A DNA stretch of 64,000 nucleotides from NCBI GenBank assembly GCA_030062745.1, contig CP099848.1, forward strand, positions 6,007,685 through 6,071,684, in the 5' to 3' direction. The notes below the pieces were generated by a model. That model did not search any database and was not told where the DNA came from. It saw only the letters and a list, made by a program, of their open reading frames with translations. This stretch comes from Capitulum mitella (lineage: Eukaryota; Arthropoda; Thecostraca; Pollicipedomorpha; Pollicipedidae). This document shows, one piece after another, positions 56,851 to 64,000 of the stretch (position 1 is the first letter of the stretch; each line of letters opens with the position of its first letter). The position numbers were made by a program, and so were the translations under genes.

Positions 56851-59800
56851 CGCTCCGCACGGCTGCCCACCAGTCACATCGGCTGCCGAGCGGATCGAAT
56901 CGTGCACGGCGGAGGGAGAGCACCAGCATTAGCGGAGACGTCCGGTGACGTTTTCCTGGTTTGTGAGACGTCGCACTTTGGCCGGCAACGAAGTGGGAGC
57001 AGCGGCAATGGGCAACAATACGCTGAAGGAAATGACGGCCGATCCCAGACGTAGATAAAACGTCCTTATACTAAAAATGGCGCAATGCAGACACTTAATT
57101 TCGCTTTTCTGCGGTTCTAGCATGCACACAATAACCGGCAAAAGCGCGAAAAGTTACAAGATGCGCAATGAATGCTTCTACCGTGAATGTTTTATGATTC
57201 TTCCTGCCACGTCTGTAGACCTAGATCCATTACATAAGATCCAGATCGCGCATTAGGACCCGATCGTTTACACTTCAAGGTGCGCTTAGCACGATCAGAC
57301 TATAGCCACTGCATTCAGATAACTTCTATTGGATGCCATCAGGCAGAATGCATTAGGTTGCACTCGTATTTACTTTTTTCGACTAGCTTCCGTCCACATC
57401 GTCGTCCACTGCAGGGGCAGCATCCGACTCCACTGCAGCGGCAAAATCTGAACCCGCTGGGTCGGATTTTGCCGCTGCGGTGTATCTGGGGGAAATGCAA
57501 CTCCGAGAGAGACAGAAGGTTCCCAGCCAATCCGGAGCATATGACGTCAATAGCCACCATCCGCCTAGGATAGTTAGGAGATGAGGCATGTGGCCTTCAG
57601 TTCCCGCCGACACGCTGAGAGGCAATAAAGGCGGCCCGGCCAAACTTGCGCGATCCATCCAGCGCCAAACCATTCGAACAATCCAGCAAACTCAAAACAT
57701 GTCTGGCAAAAGACGGCGACGGGAAACAACATCTTTCAACAAAAGGAGAAAATGCCGAAAATGTTACCTCCCTCATTCCGTACCGAATAGCGACACCGTC
57801 TTGCCGAACTGGCAGGAGTGCTTGGGGCACCTCTGATCCGAACAGGCACCGCGAACGACGGACTGACCGCGTGACCGAGGACTGGCCGAGTGCCGCGGTC
57901 CAGCCGAGTGGCCATTGAGTGAGGAGGCCGGCCCTTCCGCTGGTCCGCTTCCGCCGCCACCTGTTGGCGTCGCGACCGGACACTGGCCGCGCGCCATCGG
58001 CGGCCTCCGCTATCAGCGCCCACTTGCCCCCGCCCATCACCCCCACAGCCCCCCGCCCCTCCCCGTCCATCTGTCGGAGGCGAGACGCGAGCGGCGCCCG
58101 CCCCAGGGCATGAGTCCGGCGCGGCCGTGGCAGCGTCGGCTGTCATGAAGCGGCTGACGTTGCGCTGTGTCACAGAATGTCAGCACCACCACCGCTGCGG
58201 CGACGCGGCAGCAGGGAGTCCCAGACGGGTATTTTCGTCGAGTCTGTTTCCGTGAAATGGACGCAGAAGATTAAATTTCTGGAGCTGACGTCAGTGGAAC
58301 CAACCAATGGACCGAGCCACTGACGGCACTGCTTGTTCAGTGCAAAACAGGAATGCCATTCATTGCATTAGGATCCAGCCGCATGCGTGCTGAAAATCTG
58401 CGCAGACTTACACAGGACCTCAACGGAGCGCTAGGACTTCTCAATCATCTCAGCGATCAGGTGCATAGGACACCTTTGGTAGGTCCACGACATCTCAACA
58501 CACCCATCGAAGAAGACGCGGGTTCCACTTCCGGCAAAAGGTTCCTCCTGAGTCGTATCAGTTCAAAAACCTGAACAGAACAGTAAGGTATGCGTGGCAT
58601 GAACCAAACTTGAGCAAGCCATTCCAGGTGCAATGCTATAACCATGCCTGCAAAGACGTTGTGCGCGTTATTAGAAACGTGAGTCCTATGGCGCGTAGAT
58701 TTGCAGCAGTAAAGGTATGTGCCAGCATGAGCAAAAACCATTTGTGACTGTATATTACAGAACCGCATAGGTCACCCACGTTCTGTTCATTTTCCCTGGG
58801 TCCCAATATCGTTGGCCACGGAAGCATAATTCAAGAGACAACTATGAATTGCATTCAAATAGGCAAACAGGAATTCTGATTTTCACTGATTGCTTGGCAG
58901 CGTTATCTCGCCTTGCTGGCGCACTCCGTCTGAACTAGTAACGACATGCAAGACACGAAGCAGACGCCGTGGGGAGGTGGCCAGTGGTCCCATGATACAT
59001 GGCTGGTCAACCCAAATCAGTGAACTCCTCTTAACTGATATCCGATTATACCGGATTTGCCCCTCCCTACCTGCATGATCCAGTTTCATTCAAGCCCACC
59101 TCAAAATCATGCATGTACTGTTGACTGAAACCAACTGGGCATTAACTTTGACGGGGGGGGGGTGCCCAGCTAGGACTACATGGCATATATCCTTGTGGAT
59201 AGCTGCTAGATTTCTTGTGTTAAGAAACTTAGCTAACCATTCGGTATGCTCTCCTTAAAGGCAGATTTAGTTCCTTGTCTATGATTGGTCTTGACAAACG
59301 TCTCACTGTCAAATGTTGTCGCCATTGGCTCACTGATTACACGTACCTGCAGAATATTTTGAAGGTGAATATTTGGTTACTGAAAGTGGATTTTTTGCCC
59401 ACATAGCTGAATTATTTGTGGTTATTATTAGGTGATTTTTCTTGCCGCAGTTAAGATGAGCTTGCTGTCCAATGTTTAATTTTAATCTTTTAATTTCCTT
59501 TAACTTAGTTTTTAGGCATTTTTGTCGGTTCCTGAAGCACCATAAGTTCGAATCAAAATCCGACCAAAATCTGTACTTGAATGAATTCGCCAGTTTAATC
59601 TGGATCCGGTCCGGCGGATCGGATCAGATTGTGAGATCAGCGTACTGATCCAGTCCGTTTTGTGCTCTGGTGCGATCGGCCGTGGTCCAAAAGGCGGTGG
59701 CATGGGTTCAGATATGACGCCATCCGGAGGAGGCAGTGTAGCGGACCTCTGCGGAAGTCTTCCAAAACCCGCACTTTTTGACACACTTTGGCAACAAGAC

Positions 59801-62800
59801 TACAGTAATTGCTGTCCCGCAACGCCGCCCGTACGCGGCGGAACGTTTCAGAGTTACGGCACTTTGGATTTTTAAGCCGATGGGGGAAACGGGCAATTGC
59901 TCTCGCAACCCTCCGCTTCCGCCGTCCTTGCTCCCTCCTTTGAGCACCAGAACTTATACAGCAAGCCAAAAACTCGACTGGGGATCCACTTCTCTCCATA
60001 AATAACACTTTGCTCTTGATTACCTTCTCTAAACATCGCACACAACATGCCGCCGCCAGCATCCGAAGTACTTCATTTGTTTTTTTTTTCACAGCACATT
60101 TCCCAGTATTTTGGTCAACATTGGTACCTCAGACAGAACTGCGATTAATGTCTCCTTTATCTGCAGCTCACGAAGTGACGCGCTCTAAAAACCCGTCCAT
60201 CAAATGGTCTTATTGAAAAAACTCATATATTTGGTACTACTGCTACTGTAGACTGTGATAATACTCCAGTCCACCAGTCAATTTATTTCCAATGTGTTAC
60301 CAAGCAAGGGAATGGTTTTGTCTCCGCCGTGCAAAATTTGATCAAACCAAATACCGCTGACTAACTTATCCCATTCAAGAACCAATCTGCTGCTTGAACT
60401 CACTTGCTTTGTGTCAGGTTTGCATTGTCAGGAAGCCATTCACAACTCCTGCAATCCGTGGGTTTGACAAACCTATGGGGATTTTCGTGTCAGAGTAAGT
60501 TGTTTACAAGCGTAATCCTTGCAAAGTCTTGTTTTCCCCGTTGCGCTGTAGTCTGTTAGTTTCAACTATATTTTTCGGCATTTTTCCAATCTACAAGACA
60601 ATATATTAACGTTGGAACAAAAATATTTAATTATCCGGGCACCAGCGTTATACCAAAAGTTGTTTTTATTAACATAATGTCTTTATAACAGATTATATCA
60701 GTTAATGACGCAAACAGGGTAAAAACTAGCAAGAAACCTATTGTTAACTAAACACACTTCAAAATTGAGGAATCTGATAGCCTACTTGTTTTCTTTTTGT
60801 CGTCGACGTAAACAAGAGACAACAATGTTTTTTCTCATTATATGATTTCCACACCACAAAAACACATGAAGAGAATTTTGAAGAAATTTCCTTCACGATT
60901 TTTGATCAGTGCTGTCTCCACGACTATTGTGTCTAAGATGAAAAGGCTCACCAACAAATGTGGTTTGTCAGCGTGTCAACGATGTTCCCAGTGCATGCCC
61001 CTGAAAGTCACCCCTGCATGAAAGTTGCGTGCATTTGTTGCAATGTAAGAAAATGCACTTGTGTCCCCACTTAAACTCGGACGATCCGCCACAGATGAAC
61101 AAGGAATGACAACCAAAAAGACTACACAGAGGACAGAGCAGGACAACTACAAAAAGCAAGGCGAAAACAATTCAGAGTGCACTAAGATCGAGTGGAAAGA
61201 CCTAAGGGAAATGAACTGTCTCAGACAGTTAAGCCGCTTTCGGAAACTGTGAGTCATCCTATTGGACTTCAAGGCCGCAAGACGGCAACAAAATCTGAAA
61301 CAGATAAGGTTACTGCGAGCAAGTAAGAAAAATTCACAGAAAAAGATTCAAGCAGATTAAACACATGGGCTGACAGAAACCTTCAGAGGCTTGAGCTGTT
61401 TTAGAAAAGAGGGACCATGGGGCTTTAGCATGGCCACGTGTTGAAAGCAAACGAGTGAAGAAGAACGGAAAAAAACATAAAGACAATGACACTGTTAGCT
61501 TCGAATCAGGTCCTATTTCCGCCGTATGTTCGCCTGCGTTCAAAACAGTTAAACGCCAACCGGCTGACGCAAACAGTGATTGATAAGCAATGAGGTACCG
61601 AAGTAATCACGGACCAACGAAAGCAAGCTGCCCGACGGTGCATTATTTAATGAATAATACCATGAATTACCCGAAATGCGAGTCGTGCGTTCGAGCGCGA
61701 ATTTAGCGCGAGCGTACAACGGGAACACGCCGGCCAAAGGCAGCCTTTCCACCAACAATAAAAAGACCAGAAATTCGCGCGCGTGACGAGTGTTGTTATT
61801 TTCACGGAAGTCTCTTGATTTAATTTCGCGCCCGCCCGACGACATTCCACAACGAGCCGTAATCATCGAACGCCTGCCGTCGGCTGTCACGTTCCTTTGT
61901 AAGGTCTCTGTTGAAGCGCGCGGCGTGATCTGCGCACTCGCCGAGACACGGACATCAATCCTCGCCCCGAGGCGCGGGCGTGACGGGAACAGCTCCAATC
62001 TGGCCCTGCCATCCGGTGCTTAGTTGAAATCTGCGGCCACTCCAGCCGCCCACAGCCCCAGCTCAGCCGGCGTCCGGCCGACGGACCATCTCCGGAACAG
62101 GTCTCCGGCCGGGGCCATCAATCACGTGCACGCGGACAATATGTTCGAGGCTATAGGCCATAAATCAGGTCTTCGAATCGAGCTAGTACGAAACGCCAAC
62201 AAGGAAACATCATTGTGCGGGCCCATAAGGGAAAGGCTGATGTCGAACATCACACAGATACAAAGGGGACGAACGATGCAAGATGCCCACGTCATTTTTG
62301 AGCACAGTGAGTTATGTGGAGGCTCATGACTACGATCAAGAGAACGCCTGACCAACGTCGCTCATGCCGAGTCAAATGCCTTTGAGTATTTAAACGATGT
62401 TGTTTGGAGATTTTCGTGTGAACATCGCCGTGGTCGTGTGTTTTTACGTATGCAGACCCAAGGCACGTTTGCTTTTTGTCTCTGCAGCAAAAGGTTAACG
62501 ATTACCATGGCTCGGTGATCCAAAATTCAGTTTGGACTAAAGGGAAAACCGATGGACTTTCCATGGGACATTCGAAGTCTTTTGGAGAAGAAAATTAACG
62601 ATCACTTACCCAAGTTGTGTCACTAATGTCATGTTATCTGGATGGAATATGTATCATTACACCATTCAGGCCTCAGTTTTCCCCAGCTTTTGCCTGTTTT
62701 GTGTCACAGGTGTAGATGATCACTAATCTTTGTATGTCAAATAGTCTTTCTCATGGTTTTAGAAGTAAAAAATTCGGTGACTCAGGATGGAAATTTTTTT

Positions 62801-64000
62801 CAGGATGGGTGCCATTTCCCATCCTAAACCAAATATTTTGGGACATTGGGGGATATATTATATTGGGCGATGGCTATTGACCATGGGCCTTTGAAACAGA
62901 CTATATTGATAAGCACGCAACTTTCAATCTGAAGAAGAAAAGTCGATGGAATTACAGAGCAAGCCATGCAGCATTTCTTTGCATTTAATGCCCTAACAAT
63001 TAATTTCGCAATTGGGAGACATACGTTCGGCCGATTAAATGTTTAATCATGCCTATTTTTATCAGGTACAAAGAAAACAACGAAACAATGACGGTATGAA
63101 AGAAGCGGAGTATTATTCCACTCCATCAAAATTTCACAGCATTGAACCAAAAGCGTTTCAACCAACACCACGGGGTCAGAACACCAAAAATGGTCAGCGG
63201 CCATGATTATCAATAATAGCTAATGTTTTTCAGACGTTCGACAAAAACTTGCGGCTGTCGGGTCCGTGCGGCGCCGCGAAGGGGCCACCCGCATCCCTCA
63301 GGCTGCACGCCAACACCGCCAGCCGGTCCCCGCGCACCAGCCCCGTCACAGCAGTCGGTCACCACCTCGCGCCGCCGCCGCGCCGCCCGCTCACGCCGTC
63401 GGCGCCCACTGAGCCGGCCGCCGCGCGTCGTGGCCGACGCGTCGACGCGCCCCCGCCGCCGGCGGCGCTGCGGGCCACTTAGGGCGTGCCGCGCGCGTAT
63501 CCATGGCTACGCCGGCCGGAGACCGCCGCCGGCGCCGGAACGGCAGCTGCCGCCCGGCCGGCCGAGCGCGAGCTTCGGCGGCGCAGCGAGTCACACGTCA
63601 AAGTCAGTCAGTCACTGTCAGATCAGTCAAGGCCAAAGTCAGCCACTCCACGGAGCTCCGAGTCAGACGGTGGTGTTCCGAGTCGCCCGGCGGAACCCAC
63701 AGTCACACGGCGGAGAGCGACTCGGCCAGACGCCAGCCGACTCGAGTCAATGCCGCCACCGGTCGCTCGCTGCCCCGAGACCGATAAGGCCAAGAGTTAA
63801 TGGTCCCTGCGCCGCGTCAGCTGGCGGCGTCAGACGCTCGCCAAGAGTCGCAAGGAAAACTGGACGGCATACATGCCAGCCTGCGGAGGAAGATCTGATG
63901 ATTCCTTTAACTTCTAGGCCATCATCACGCCCACGTCTTCGGTGGTTGCCACCCAAGATTCAGGTCTGAAGTCCTTAATTCATTCTATCCATTACCGAGA
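56851..64000. other. Sequence upstream of the receptor gene with no supported gene
   Basis: GC-rich patches lie at about 57830-58160, 61960-62130 and 63240-63840; the rest is moderate to AT-rich. Open frames at 58353-58574, 59512-59784, 59637-60092 and 61549-61998 were inspected and show no known domain. A plus-strand frame after a good acceptor (TGTTTTTCAG at 63233) runs from 63234 to a stop at 63482, but its Pro/Arg/Ala-rich translation is typical of CpG-rich DNA. Confidence 0.35.

Noticed and set aside
56312..57054. Plus- and minus-strand open frames of 147-206 codons
   Set aside because: They are produced by the 32-bp GC-rich minisatellite, and both strands are open because the unit lacks stops.
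63223..63969. 248-codon plus-strand open frame, the longest in the window
   Set aside because: Arg/Pro/Ala-rich translation in CpG-rich DNA with competing open frames on both strands and no recognised domain.
1..64000. CRISPR arrays, bacterial operons or prophage
   Set aside because: The sequence is intron-containing and transposon-rich with no long uninterrupted genes, and the tandem repeats lack the repeat-spacer pattern of CRISPR.

Overview
The window is eukaryotic, most likely arthropod, nuclear DNA. Coding sequence is sparse and split by canonical GT-AG introns. Relics of hAT, mariner, Ty3/gypsy and LINE elements lie in the introns, with many minisatellites and GC-rich patches. The mobile-element mix and the long introns would suit a chelicerate such as a tick, or a crustacean, but I cannot fix the species.

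The only host gene I can assemble runs on the minus strand across most of the window: an atrial natriuretic peptide receptor-like / receptor guanylyl cyclase-like extracellular ligand-binding domain. Its first four coding exons are at 53751-54033, 47536-47931, 41705-41819 and 686-827. All three internal junctions keep the reading frame, and together they encode 312 codons: signal peptide, the two disulfide pairs expected of this family, and the central part of the binding fold. The gene continues beyond base 1, so I cannot tell whether it is a cyclase receptor or a clearance-type receptor.

Introns 1 and 2 are about 5.8 and 5.7 kb. Intron 3 is about 40.9 kb and holds most of the mobile DNA. 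Reading upward in coordinate it contains: a hAT element with a perfect 8-bp target duplication (2705-6375) carrying a BED-finger exon and a nested inverted-repeat insertion; a mariner transposase relic (about 13.8-14.4 kb); two tRNA-like Pol III modules (17.8 and 19.4 kb); a LINE reverse-transcriptase relic (22.8-23.6 kb); a foldback-like inverted minisatellite (26.4-28.0 kb); several tandem duplications (31-32.6 kb); a decayed gypsy pol (34.85-37.6 kb); a second hAT-type terminus (40.2 kb); and a LINE 3' end (41.0-41.3 kb).

Upstream of the receptor start codon lie three minisatellites of 21, 22 and 32 bp. The 21-bp array abuts the start codon and is in frame with it. The 22-bp array repeats a GACGTCA core. 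From 57 to 64 kb there is no gene I can support, only GC-rich patches and ordinary intergenic sequence. Two dispersed repeat families each occur twice in the window.
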